Assembly: GCA_024763185.1 (NCBI GenBank)
Contig: JANTFY010000001.1
Span: 1 to 55,702, forward strand
Direction of reading: 5' to 3'
Source: Gammaproteobacteria bacterium
Lineage (GTDB): Bacteria > Pseudomonadota > Gammaproteobacteria > GCA-001735895
DNA: 55,702 nt
Both the position numbers and the translations under genes were made by a program. Positions 17,209-25,568 of this stretch are shown here, one piece after another (within the stretch, counting starts at the first letter, position 1; every line of letters starts with the position of its first letter). Below the pieces are notes generated by a model. It was not told the origin of the DNA, searched no databases, and saw only the letters and a program-made list of their open reading frames with translations.

Positions 17209-17954
17209 GCAATAGCCGACAGCCAGTCCTGCAGAGGTTTTACGCCTTCATGACGGGTCAGGTCAATTTGTAAAGGGGTCACAGAAACATAGCCATGCTG
17301 GATGGCATAAAAATCGGTGCCCGGGCCGGCATCCTGGGCTGGGCCTGCGGTGCCTACCCAGTAGATTGTTCGCTGATAAGGATCCCGTTGTTGGACAACC
17401 GGCTCAGCTTTGTGACGAAAACCCAGACGTGTGGCCTGAAAACCCTTGATCTCGGACCACGGCAAATTGGGTACATTAATATTCAGGATGGTATCTTCCG
17501 CCAGCGGGTTATTCAGCAAATGCCGGACAATCTGACCGGTTGCTTTGGCAGCCGTTGCAAAATGGAATTCATTACGCCCCGCCAATGAAACCGCCAGCGC
17601 CGGCAGGCCCAGAAAACGCCCTTCGGTGGCGGCCGCAACCGTGCCGGAATAAATCACATCATCGCCCAGGTTGGGGCCATCATTAATGCCGGATACCACC
17701 ATATCGGGTTCCTCATCGAGCAGGCCGGTTAAAGCCAGGTGCACACAATCGGTTGGCGTGCCATCCACTTTGTAAAAACCGGAAGGTGTTTTATGCGCGC
17801 GCAAGGGTCTTTGCAGGGTCAGGGAATTGCTGGCACCACTGCGATTACGGTCCGGTGCAACAACGGTAACTTTGGCCATTGCGGCTAACTCATCGGCAAT
17901 GGCCTGCAGGCCCGGCGCCAGATAGCCATCGTCATTACTGATCAGTATATGCAT
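17205..17954 (-). CDS. surE: 5'/3'-nucleotidase SurE
   Basis: A stationary-phase survival nucleotidase that dephosphorylates nucleoside monophosphates; metal dependent. The 249-aa length is normal. The metal-binding N-terminus is ILISNDDGYLAPGL. Also present are APDRNRSGASNSLTL, DGTPTDCVHLAL and VVSGINDGPNLGDDVIYSGTVAAATEG. First gene of the surE-pcm-yqaA-nlpD-rpoS-FGE unit; divergent from the Smr gene. Confidence 0.97.
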   Translation of the reverse strand: MHILISNDDGYLAPGLQAIADELAAMAKVTVVAPDRNRSGASNSLTLQRPLRAHKTPSGFYKVDGTPTDCVHLALTGLLDEEPDMVVSGINDGPNLGDDVIYSGTVAAATEGRFLGLPALAVSLAGRNEFHFATAAKATGQIVRHLLNNPLAEDTILNINVPNLPWSEIKGFQATRLGFRHKAEPVVQQRDPYQRTIYWVGTAGPAQDAGPGTDFYAIQHGYVSVTPLQIDLTRHEGVKPLQDWLSAIA

Positions 17955-18067
17955 TCAAAGTAGCTAGATAGAAGTAAGAAGGAATGATAAACCAAATCAA
18001 CAGGACGCAGGAATTAAATTGCTCTATGATGGGATATAAATTATCGACCTTCACGCTAGAAAATATC

Positions 18068-18607
18068 ATGCCCCATTCATCCGATGACGATGGCCTTGAA
18101 AACCAGGGTGCCGGTTTCATGGAATCACTGGGAGGCATACGCAAACTCAGTTCTGACAAGGTGGATTTGACCCGTGATCGTCCCATTAAATCTCGCCAGG
18201 CTAATCAAACTCAGCCATCAATCGGTGACCCTAAAATAGCAACCGCTGCCTCGCATCATGGAACAGGCTCTGTGCCTGAAAGCTGGTTTCACCAGGGTAT
18301 CCAGAAAAATCTCAAACGAAAGATCCAGTTGGGGCAGTTTCCCGTGGAAGTCGAACTGGATTTACACGGGTATCGTCAGCATGAAGCACTTCAGGAATTG
18401 GCTAACTTCATTCAACTGGCCATTCAACAGCACATCCGTTTTCTGGTCATCATTCATGGCAAGGGTTACCGGTCAAAAAACGAATCGGTGTTGCGCCCGC
18501 TTGTTCAAAACTGGTTGAGTCAGCAACCCAATGTGCTGGCTTACTGTCCGGCACAGCCGAGGGATGGAGGGAGTGGTGCAAGTTATGTGTATTTGCGCAA
18601 GGCGTGA
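18068..18607 (+). CDS. Smr-domain protein
   Basis: A small protein with a C-terminal Smr (MutS2-related) domain, a fold with nuclease activity on DNA or, in SmrB, on mRNA at collided ribosomes. The domain is marked by VELDLHGYRQHEAL and FLVIIHGKGYRSKNESVLRP. It ends in GGSGASYVYLRKA. The N-terminal half is acidic and unstructured with MESLGGIRKLSSDKVDL, the usual linker of the family. The frame opens at 17984, but the ATG at 18068 gives the family-like N-terminus (179 aa). Starts at 18026/18029 are possible. Whether it is SmrA or SmrB cannot be settled here. Confidence 0.88.
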   Translation: MPHSSDDDGLENQGAGFMESLGGIRKLSSDKVDLTRDRPIKSRQANQTQPSIGDPKIATAASHHGTGSVPESWFHQGIQKNLKRKIQLGQFPVEVELDLHGYRQHEALQELANFIQLAIQQHIRFLVIIHGKGYRSKNESVLRPLVQNWLSQQPNVLAYCPAQPRDGGSGASYVYLRKA

Positions 18608-18643
18608 TAAATATCACTTGCTATTTTACATGCCAAGAATGTT
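18608..18643. other. Short spacer with a small palindrome after the Smr gene
   Basis: GTGATA-AA-TATCAC (18604-18617) straddles the Smr stop codon. It is a weak hairpin, followed by only a short T-run, and may help terminate transcription. Confidence 0.3.
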
Positions 18644-19200
18644 TAGTTTCTTGCAGAGTAGGATTTCACACGCTAACGCTCTCCTTTCTTCGTAGTAAAT
18701 TACGAGTACGCGTGCGAGGCACTTTTTTCAACAGCAAAAAAAGTACCCAAAAACGCCGCCCCAAACCATGCCCTTCATCGTAAAAAATGTGCCCAAATCA
18801 GGGGCGGCACAGACGCGAGGCCCAACCGCAACTTTGCCTAAAACCGCATCCCTGCGGTTTTCCCCTGATTTGAACACAATTTTTCCGCGGACCTGGAGAG
18901 GGGAAGAAAAAGCACGCACTCAACGACCGGTTTTTTAATGCCCTTATGGAGTGCCCGAAGTGGATGGGTTTTGCAAGGTCAAATGACAGGGATGTCATTT
19001 GAGGCCCGTTGAGCATGGATGCGAATCGGGCCGTGCCTTGCAAAAGCCATTCATTTGCGGGAAGCCGGAGGCCACTCCATGCAGGCGAGCATTTTTTGGG
19101 TACTTTTTCATGCCTGAAAAAGTACCTCGCACGCATACTCGTAATCAGCTACGAAGAAAGAAATCGATTAGCGTGTGAAACACTACGCAGCAAGAGACTA
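18644..19200. repeat. Nested-palindrome element with long imperfect terminal inverted repeats
   Basis: About 557 bp without a convincing gene lies between the 3' ends of two convergent genes. The left end (18644-18748) matches the reverse complement of the right end (19098-19200) over about 100 bp with scattered mismatches; shared blocks include TTTCACACGCTAA, CTTTCTTCGTAG, ATTACGAGTA, GCGTGCGAGG and AAAAGTACCCA. Each end also folds on itself: on the right GGTACTTTTTC and GAAAAAGTACC pair around a 6-nt loop (19099-19126). Inside are AAATCAGGGG/CCCCTGATTT, a CAAATGAC/GTCATTTG hairpin, GGCCCG/CGGGCC and TTTTGCAAGG/CCTTGCAAAA, giving two multi-stem arms. No transposase is encoded and no clear target duplication is seen. 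It looks like a nonautonomous dispersed repeat or a structured RNA locus. Confidence 0.8.
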
Positions 19201-19208
19201 CTACCAAC

Positions 19209-19421
19209 CTATTCAGGTTTCTTATCACCATCAGAGTCTGATGAAGCCCCGTCATCCGTCGCTTTGGATTCCGGTTTGATCGTATCATCATCCATCAGAA
19301 TCCGGTAAGCCGGTCCTTCCAGATCATCCATCTGACCGGATTTTACCGACCAGAAAAAAAACGCGGCAATGACGACCAGAATAATCATGGCCAGGGGAAT
19401 TAACAAATACAGGATTTCCAC
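19209..19421 (-). CDS. ccoS: Cytochrome oxidase maturation protein CcoS
   Basis: A 70-aa single-span membrane protein needed for cofactor (copper/heme) insertion into cbb3 oxidase. It has one hydrophobic helix (residues 2-25), then the family signature FFWSVKSGQMDDLEGPAYRIL and an acidic tail (DDDTIKPESK). The start is a GTG at 19421, three bases after the ccoI stop. It gives the usual MEILYLLIP N-terminus, whereas the next ATG would cut the helix. Its stop lies 8 bp from the nested-palindrome element. Confidence 0.93.
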   Translation of the reverse strand: MEILYLLIPLAMIILVVIAAFFFWSVKSGQMDDLEGPAYRILMDDDTIKPESKATDDGASSDSDGDKKPE

Positions 19422-19424
19422 AAT

Positions 19425-21860
19425 CTATCTCAGTCTCAGGGCATTTAGTACAACAATGAGGGAACTCAATGACATGCCGATCGCGGCCAGCCAGGGTTGT
19501 ATATACCCGGCCATCGAAAAAGGCACGGCTACTATATTATAAGCAATCGCCCAGGTAAAATTTTGCCGGATGATGCGCATCATCTTACGCGTAATGCCCA
19601 TGGCATCACATACCGGTTTGAGGTGAGCCCCATTGATAATCAGATCGGAACTGCCCCTGGCCAGGTCGGTTCCCATCGACATGGAGATGGATAAATCCGC
19701 TGCCGCCAGCACCGGTGCATCGTTGATACCGTCACCCACCATGGCCACCTTGTGGCCTGCAGACTGCAATTGCTTGACCTGGTTTAATTTATCATCCGGT
19801 AATTGCTCGGCAGCAAAATGAGTAATGCCGAGTTTAGCGGCTAAAGATTCGACATATAAGCGGCGATCGCCACTGAGGATGCGCACATCGATGCCCGCTT
19901 GTTGCAGTGCCCTTACAGTGTCGAGGGCATCCTCTTTTAAGGGGTCTGCAAAGGAAAAACTGGCCAGCCATTGCCCCTGTCGTGCCAGATGCACCACCTG
20001 GACATCATTCTCAAAGCCCTGGTTTTCGGGCAAGGGCGCGACCTCACTGATAAAAACAGCATTGCCAATGTAATAGCTTGTACCATCGATTTTACCCAGG
20101 ATACCCTGCCCTGCCTTGTTCTGTAACTGCTCAACCGGCAGCGTGTCGATATTATCACTGACCAGCGCTCGTGCCACCGGGTGTTCCGAATGAACTTCCA
20201 GGCTGTGCGCTATCTGTCGATAGTGGGCCGCCTGCTGCTCATCAGCACTGATTTGTTGTTGCAGTGCCAGTTCTCCCGAGGTCAGGGTACCTGTTTTATC
20301 GAAAATAATGGTGTCGATTTGCGGCATGACTTCCAACGCATGGGAGCGGGCAACCAGCATGCCATCGCGGGTCAAGGCACCGATGGCCGCGGACAGGGAG
20401 GCCGGCGTGGCCAGCGACAGGGCACAGGGACAGGTAACCACCAACGTGGCGACAACGACCTGCAACATTCTTGACGGGTCTATCTGCCACCAGAATATTC
20501 CAGCGATAATCACCAACACTAACAAAACAGACACAAACACACTGGCAACCCTATCGGCCAGTTTAGCCACTTCGGGTTTAAAACCCTGAGCCTGTTCAAT
20601 CAAACGTTTGATACCGGACAGCACGGTATCCTGACCCAGGCTATGCACTTTGAGCCTGATGGGCTGCTCCAGGTTGTAACTACCACCAATCAGGACATCA
20701 CCCTTGTGTTTACTGACCGCATGTTGTTCGCCGGTCAGCAGTGCTTCATCGACCAGCGCATGATCCGAGTCCAGTTCACCATCGGTGGGAATGACTTCAC
20801 CCGGTTTGACCAGGAAAAAATCATCCATTTCCAGTTCAACCGTGGGCACCACCTCGATGTTGCCATCAATGTTTATTCGGTTGGTCATGGTTGGCGTCAA
20901 ATTGGTCAGGGATTCAATTTTTTCAGCGGCTTTTTTGCGCGCCGAGAGTTCAAACAGGCGCACCGAAAGCAGCAAAAAAACAAACATCGCCACTGAATCG
21001 AAATAGACATCCGCTTCACCCGTCCAGGTATTGTAGCAACTGGCCGTGAAAGCCAGGGTCAGGCCGAGGGTAACCGGCACATCCATACCGGCGCGGCGCT
21101 GCTTCAGATCAGTCCAGGCGCCTTTAAAAAACGGCCGTGCCGAATAGAACATGATGGGCAGTGTCAATAACAGGCTCAGGTAACGAAAGAAGGTCTTGAA
21201 ACTGTCACTGATGCCCCACCAGTCACCTCCGTAAAGCGCCAGTGCAAACATCATGATCTGCATACCGAACAGACCAGCGATACCGATCTGGCGGATCAGC
21301 TGCTTGCGCTGGTTTTCATGAATTTGCTGTTGTGTTTCCGGATCGTAGGGATGAGCCATGTAGCCAATTTGCGAGATGGCTTCGAGGATTTCACTGAGCT
21401 TTATCTGTGTTTCATCCCAGCGAATATTGGCACGATGGGTTGAGTAATTGATACTGACTTCGACGATGCCTGGCAACTGGCGCAAGAACTGTTCATTCAA
21501 CCAGATGCAGGCCGCGCAGACGATGCCTTCAATAATCAGCGAGACCTGCTTGATGTTTTCCGATTCGTTGTGCACAAACTGTTGCTGCACGGCCGGATGA
21601 TCATACACCCGGATCTTGTTCAGAAACTCCGGAACCAGTTCCTGACCGGTAACCGCTTTTTCATCGCGAAAACGATAATAGTCGGCATTGCCCGACTGAA
21701 TGATGGCATTGGCCACGGCCTGGCAACCGGCGCAACACATGGGTTCGTCCACGCCGTTGATTTCCACGCTAAGTTGGCTACCCTGCAAAGGCAGGCCGCA
21801 ATGAAAACAGCTGTCCGATGATTCAGCGTCTGCTGGCATAATATTTGTCTTGGAAGGCAT
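19425..21860 (-). CDS. ccoI: Cu(+)-exporting P1B-type ATPase CcoI/FixI
   Basis: Inner-membrane copper pump that supplies copper for cbb3 oxidase assembly. The 811-aa protein has an N-terminal Cys motif typical of the FixI group (CFHCGLPL, with MCCAGCQAV following). It has a heavy-metal-associated domain with GIVCAACIWLNEQ (about 112-124) and eight membrane helices. The ion-binding VVTCPCALSLATP is near 475 and the phosphorylation site FDKTGTLTSG near 520. HSEHPVARAL and VGDGINDAPVLAAADLSISM complete the ATPase core. Followed by ccoS; transcribed away from ccoN across a 546-bp gap. Confidence 0.96.
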   Translation of the reverse strand: MPSKTNIMPADAESSDSCFHCGLPLQGSQLSVEINGVDEPMCCAGCQAVANAIIQSGNADYYRFRDEKAVTGQELVPEFLNKIRVYDHPAVQQQFVHNESENIKQVSLIIEGIVCAACIWLNEQFLRQLPGIVEVSINYSTHRANIRWDETQIKLSEILEAISQIGYMAHPYDPETQQQIHENQRKQLIRQIGIAGLFGMQIMMFALALYGGDWWGISDSFKTFFRYLSLLLTLPIMFYSARPFFKGAWTDLKQRRAGMDVPVTLGLTLAFTASCYNTWTGEADVYFDSVAMFVFLLLSVRLFELSARKKAAEKIESLTNLTPTMTNRINIDGNIEVVPTVELEMDDFFLVKPGEVIPTDGELDSDHALVDEALLTGEQHAVSKHKGDVLIGGSYNLEQPIRLKVHSLGQDTVLSGIKRLIEQAQGFKPEVAKLADRVASVFVSVLLVLVIIAGIFWWQIDPSRMLQVVVATLVVTCPCALSLATPASLSAAIGALTRDGMLVARSHALEVMPQIDTIIFDKTGTLTSGELALQQQISADEQQAAHYRQIAHSLEVHSEHPVARALVSDNIDTLPVEQLQNKAGQGILGKIDGTSYYIGNAVFISEVAPLPENQGFENDVQVVHLARQGQWLASFSFADPLKEDALDTVRALQQAGIDVRILSGDRRLYVESLAAKLGITHFAAEQLPDDKLNQVKQLQSAGHKVAMVGDGINDAPVLAAADLSISMSMGTDLARGSSDLIINGAHLKPVCDAMGITRKMMRIIRQNFTWAIAYNIVAVPFSMAGYIQPWLAAIGMSLSSLIVVLNALRLR

Positions 21861-21945
21861 TAAAAAATTAAACTAAAAAAACATCATCGCAAAATGAGTC
21901 GATAAGTTAACAGACTCAATCTCAGTCATCATCCGGGATTCCAGC

Positions 21946-21975
21946 CCCATCATCGACAGGCCCATCATCGACAGG
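21946..21975. repeat. 15-bp perfect tandem duplication upstream of ccoI
   Basis: CCCATCATCGACAGG occurs twice head to tail (21946-21960, 21961-21975), 86-115 bp upstream of the ccoI start. It could be a doubled binding site or slippage. Confidence 0.85.
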
Positions 21976-22329
21976 GATGGTAAAAGTTAGCCCGTAAAAA
22001 GATTTCACAGGCCATTGCCCTGCCATTGTGATTGACTGAGTCCTGGTCCTGCGCGGACTCTGAGCTGATTACTATGGCACTTTCCATCAGTGCTTGGCAA
22101 ATGCGCAGTAGAGAGGTGCTCTCAACAAAACCTGGTACGGAGTTTTACTTTCAAACAGATTTTCCCAATAATCATAAATTTGCTGTTATTTTTGAGTGCC
22201 TGCCGGGCACTCTAACAAAAATTAAACAGCCATAGTGTGCAGAAGATGCCTGAGCTTTAGCTGCTTAACGATCAAGCACAGCCACATCCATTTTATTAAA
22301 AAATGATTAATTCAGGTTAGCCATTTTCC

Positions 22330-22347
22330 TTTGCATTTTAGTGCAAA
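22330..22347. promoter_or_regulatory. Palindrome TTTGCA-N6-TGCAAA upstream of ccoN
   Basis: A perfect 6+6 inverted repeat with a 6-bp centre lies 59 bp before the ccoN ATG. A weak promoter could be drawn through it (TTGCAT 22331-22336, 17 bp, GACAAT 22354-22359), which would place the palindrome over the -35. The binding protein is unknown; it does not match an FNR box. Confidence 0.4.
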
Positions 22348-22406
22348 ACCGACGACAATATAACAATATTCTAACCTTCTAATCTATCGACCTGGAATTT
22401 TCTTTT

Positions 22407-23834
22407 ATGTCTGATCTCGCTTCTTCAGAACAGTACAACTACAAGGTTGTCCGGCAATTTGCCATCATGACTATTGTCTGGGGCATCATCGGCATGGCTG
22501 TAGGTGTCACTATAGCTGCTCAACTGGCCTGGCCGGTATTAAACTTTGACCTGCCTTGGTTTTCATTCGGCCGCCTGCGCCCCCTGCATACCAATGCGGT
22601 TATCTTTGCTTTTGGCGGATCCGCTCTGTTTGCCACATCCTATTACGTGGTACAGCGCACCTGTTATACGTCGTTGTTTTCGCCCAGGCTTGCCTCTTTC
22701 ACCTTTTGGGGCTGGCAGGCCATTATTCTGGCGGCCATCATCACCTTGCCCCTGGGATATACCTCCAGCAAGGAATACGCTGAACTGGAGTGGCCTATCG
22801 ACCTGTTGATTGGCGCGGTCTGGGTCTCTTACGCAGTGGTTTTTTTCGGCACTATCGTCAAACGCAAGGTTAAACATATTTACGTTGCCAACTGGTTTTA
22901 CGGCGGTTTTATTATCACTGTTGCCGTGCTGCATATTTTTAACAGCATGGCGCTACCGGTAGGCCCCCTGAAATCCTATTCCATGTATTCCGGAGTGCAG
23001 GATGCCATGATCCAGTGGTGGTATGGGCACAACGCGGTGGGCTTTTTCCTGACAGCCGGATTCCTGGGCATCATGTACTACTTTATTCCTAAACAGGCAA
23101 ACCGTCCTGTTTATTCCTATCGCTTGTCGGTGGTCCACTTCTGGGCATTATCCTTTACCTATATCTGGGCAGGTCCGCACCACCTGCACTTCACAGCGCT
23201 ACCTGACTGGACCCAGTCTCTCGGCATGGTCATGTCATTGATTTTGCTGGCACCCAGCTGGGGTGGCATGATCAACGGCATCATGACCTTATCAGGCAGC
23301 TGGGAAAAACTACGCTCCGATCCGATCCTCAAATTCCTCATCGTTTCGGTGTCGTTTTATGGCATGTCCACTTTTGAAGGCCCGATGATGGCGATCAAAA
23401 CGGTCAATGCACTGTCTCATTACACCGACTGGACCATCGGTCACGTACATTCCGGAGCCCTGGGCTGGGTGGCGTTTATCTCCATTGGCTCCATGTATTA
23501 TCTGATTCCACGTTTATTCAATCGCGAGATTTATAACACCAAGCTTGTCGAGACCCATTTCTGGATCGCGACTATTGGTGTGGTGTTGTACATCGCGGCC
23601 ATGTGGATATCCGGTGTTATGCAGGGCCTGATGTGGCGCGCGATTAACGATGACGGCACCCTGACTTACAGTTTCGTGGAATCGGTGTCGGCCATGCATC
23701 CTTTTTACGTAATTCGTTTTCTGGGCGGAGCACTGTTCCTCACCGGCATGGTGATTATGGCTTACAACCTGGCTAAAACCATAGCAGGCGCCAAGCCTGC
23801 GGTTGCTGAAGTCCCAGTCCCTGTGGCGCATTAG
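22407..23834 (+). CDS. ccoN: Cytochrome cbb3 oxidase catalytic subunit CcoN
   Basis: The heme-copper oxygen-reducing subunit of the high-affinity terminal oxidase in the inner membrane. The 475-aa protein has about twelve helices. Heme and CuB ligand regions are visible: RLRPLHTNAVIFAF, QWWYGHNAVGFFLTAGFLG, YIWAGPHHLHFTALPDW and DWTIGHVHSGALGW. It lacks the covalent Tyr-His arrangement of aa3 enzymes, as expected for cbb3. First gene of ccoNOQP. Ribosome binding is not strong (TGGAATTTTCTTTTATG). Confidence 0.98.
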   Translation: MSDLASSEQYNYKVVRQFAIMTIVWGIIGMAVGVTIAAQLAWPVLNFDLPWFSFGRLRPLHTNAVIFAFGGSALFATSYYVVQRTCYTSLFSPRLASFTFWGWQAIILAAIITLPLGYTSSKEYAELEWPIDLLIGAVWVSYAVVFFGTIVKRKVKHIYVANWFYGGFIITVAVLHIFNSMALPVGPLKSYSMYSGVQDAMIQWWYGHNAVGFFLTAGFLGIMYYFIPKQANRPVYSYRLSVVHFWALSFTYIWAGPHHLHFTALPDWTQSLGMVMSLILLAPSWGGMINGIMTLSGSWEKLRSDPILKFLIVSVSFYGMSTFEGPMMAIKTVNALSHYTDWTIGHVHSGALGWVAFISIGSMYYLIPRLFNREIYNTKLVETHFWIATIGVVLYIAAMWISGVMQGLMWRAINDDGTLTYSFVESVSAMHPFYVIRFLGGALFLTGMVIMAYNLAKTIAGAKPAVAEVPVPVAH

Positions 23835-23847
23835 GAGGAAAACGACG

Positions 23848-24456
23848 ATGTCACTACAAGCAAATGTTGAAAAGAATATCGGGCTGTTGATCATACTGAC
23901 CATCTGCGTGATCAGTGTCGGTGGCCTGGTACAGATCGTTCCCCTGTTTTTCCAGACCAGTACCACGCTACCGGTCGAGGGCCTGAAACCTTATACTGCA
24001 CTGCAACTGGCCGGGCGCGATATCTATATCCGCGAAGGTTGTGTCGGCTGCCATTCACAAATGGTGCGCCCATTCCGGGCTGAAACCGAGCGCTACGGAC
24101 ACTATTCCACCGCCGGTGAGTATATTTATGACCGTCCTTTCCTGTGGGGCTCCAAGCGTACCGGACCTGACCTGCACCGTGTCGGGCAACGTTATTCTGA
24201 TGCCTGGCACATCGCGCACCTGACCAATCCACGTGATGTCGTGCCTGAATCCATCATGCCATCCTACCCCTGGCTGGCGGAAAATGATCTGGATGAGAGC
24301 GTCATTCAACAACGCATGGAAGGTTTGCGTTACCTGGGCCACCCTTATACGGATGAAGAGATCAATAAAGCGGCTGAAGACTTGAAAGGCAAAAAGGAAA
24401 TCGATGCCGTTGTGGCCTATCTGCAGTCGCTTGGCACCGCTCTGAAGGGTATTTAA
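23848..24456 (+). CDS. ccoO: Cytochrome cbb3 oxidase monoheme subunit CcoO
   Basis: A membrane-anchored c-type cytochrome that passes electrons to CcoN. From the chosen ATG it has 202 aa: an N-terminal helix (IGLLIILTICVISVGGLVQI), one heme site CVGCH near residue 65 (REGCVGCHSQMVRPFRAE), and an axial Met probably in SIMPSYPWL. The longer frame from 23803 uses a TTG inside ccoN and is rejected, because AGGAGG stands 8 bp before the ATG at 23848. The gap from the ccoN stop is 13 bp. Confidence 0.97.
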   Translation: MSLQANVEKNIGLLIILTICVISVGGLVQIVPLFFQTSTTLPVEGLKPYTALQLAGRDIYIREGCVGCHSQMVRPFRAETERYGHYSTAGEYIYDRPFLWGSKRTGPDLHRVGQRYSDAWHIAHLTNPRDVVPESIMPSYPWLAENDLDESVIQQRMEGLRYLGHPYTDEEINKAAEDLKGKKEIDAVVAYLQSLGTALKGI

Positions 24457-24458
24457 TC

Positions 24459-24647
24459 ATGTCCAGTTTAATGCATTCCATCTGGACCGTTATCGTCTTT
24501 ATCGTATTTATCGGCATCGTGTTATGGGCTTACAGTGGTCGCCGTAAAAAAGACTTTGATGAAGCTGCCAGACTGGTTCTGGATGACGACAAACCGCTGT
24601 CTTCCGAAAACAAGACAAACAAACAAAATTCCGAGGAGCAATCCTGA
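24459..24647 (+). CDS. ccoQ: Cytochrome cbb3 oxidase small subunit CcoQ
   Basis: A 62-aa single-span protein that stabilises the cbb3 core with CcoP. One helix (IWTVIVFIVFIGIVLWAYS) is followed by the common CcoQ block RRKKDFDEAARLVLDDD and a polar tail. It sits 2 bp after ccoO and its TGA shares a base with the ccoP ATG (TGATG). Confidence 0.93.
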   Translation: MSSLMHSIWTVIVFIVFIGIVLWAYSGRRKKDFDEAARLVLDDDKPLSSENKTNKQNSEEQS

Positions 24648-25549
24648 TGTCAGATTTTTTTAGTTCATTCTGGACACTTTTTATTTCAGCCGGCACCCTG
24701 GGCGGCATCGGCTGGATGATTTATTTGCTGATCACCAATTCCACTACCAAGGCTCCACCTCCCGGAGAAGACGTCAAATCCACCGGTCATGAATGGGATG
24801 GGATTGAAGAACTGAACAACCCATTGCCGTTCTGGTGGGTGGCGATGTTTTACCTCACCATCTTTTTTGGCCTGGGTTACCTGGTTTTCTATCCTGGCCT
24901 GGGTGCTGCCAAAGGCATACTGGGCTGGAGTAGCGCGGCTGAACACTCAGCTGAGGTAGCCCTTGCTGAGGAAAAATTCGGCCCGATTTATCAACAATAT
25001 GCCAGCATCGATATCGTTGAACTGGCCAAAGATGACAAGGCGAACCGCACCGGTGGCCGTTTGTTTGCGACCTACTGTTCGGTGTGCCATGGCTCTGATG
25101 CCCGCGGTGCGCGTGGTTTCCCCAACCTGACCGATGATGACTGGCTGTACGGCGGAACACCCGAACAGATAAAAACGACCATCATGAATGGCCGCCAGGG
25201 AGCCATGCCCGCGTGGAAAGCCAGCCTCGGAGATGAGGGTGTCAGAAATGTAGCCTCTTATGTCATGAGCCTGTCTGGCCGGGAAGCGCCGGCAGAAGAA
25301 ATCGCAGCAGGTCAGAAAACTTTTTCAACCATGTGTGCCGCCTGTCACCAGGCCGATGGAACCGGCATGCATGCACTGGGTGCTCCCAATTTAACCGATA
25401 ATACATGGCTTTATGGTTCCAGTCGTGGCTATATTGAACAAACCATAGCAAACGGCCGTAAAGGTATTATGCCCCCGCACAAAGAGCTTCTGGGCGAAAA
25501 TAAAGTACATATTCTGGCGGCATATATTTATAGCTTGAACCAAAAATAA
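24647..25549 (+). CDS. ccoP: Cytochrome cbb3 oxidase diheme subunit CcoP
   Basis: A diheme c-type cytochrome of the cbb3 complex. The 300-aa protein has two N-terminal helices (about 6-27 and 62-85; CcoP proteins have one or two). Two heme c domains carry CSVCHGSDARG (about 144) and CAACHQADGTG (about 230). Each domain has a partner Met in the repeated phrase NGRQGAMPAW / NGRKGIMPPH. GAGGAG inside the end of ccoQ serves as ribosome binding site. Confidence 0.98.
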   Translation: MSDFFSSFWTLFISAGTLGGIGWMIYLLITNSTTKAPPPGEDVKSTGHEWDGIEELNNPLPFWWVAMFYLTIFFGLGYLVFYPGLGAAKGILGWSSAAEHSAEVALAEEKFGPIYQQYASIDIVELAKDDKANRTGGRLFATYCSVCHGSDARGARGFPNLTDDDWLYGGTPEQIKTTIMNGRQGAMPAWKASLGDEGVRNVASYVMSLSGREAPAEEIAAGQKTFSTMCAACHQADGTGMHALGAPNLTDNTWLYGSSRGYIEQTIANGRKGIMPPHKELLGENKVHILAAYIYSLNQK

Positions 25550-25568
25550 CCAAAGGGTGAGACATTAA

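Larger units (their letters stand above)
21861..22406. other. 546-bp gap between ccoI and ccoN
   Basis: No convincing gene was found; the 67-codon plus-strand frame at 22032-22235 has no ribosome binding site or family signal. The gap holds a 15-bp tandem duplication (21946-21975), a GAGTCC/GGACTC inverted repeat (22038-22060), a GAGTGCC/GGCACTC hairpin (22194-22212) and the palindrome at 22330-22347. The promoters of both divergent units should lie here. No full FNR/ANR box (TTGAT-N4-ATCAA) was found; only a half site, ATCAA, occurs at 22271-22275. Confidence 0.6.

Noticed and set aside
18798..19136. 112-codon minus-strand frame
   Set aside because: It lies inside the nested-palindrome element and has no ribosome binding site or family-like sequence.
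19009..19308. 99-codon plus-strand frame
   Set aside because: It runs from the repeat element into ccoS on the opposite strand; shadow frame.
22194..22212. Hairpin as terminator
   Set aside because: Stem is good but neither strand has a T-run after it.
22032..22235. 67-codon plus-strand frame in the ccoI-ccoN gap
   Set aside because: No ribosome binding site, no signal or domain, and it spans hairpins.
22262..22275. FNR/ANR-like box before ccoN
   Set aside because: Only the ATCAA half matches; the other half differs at most positions.
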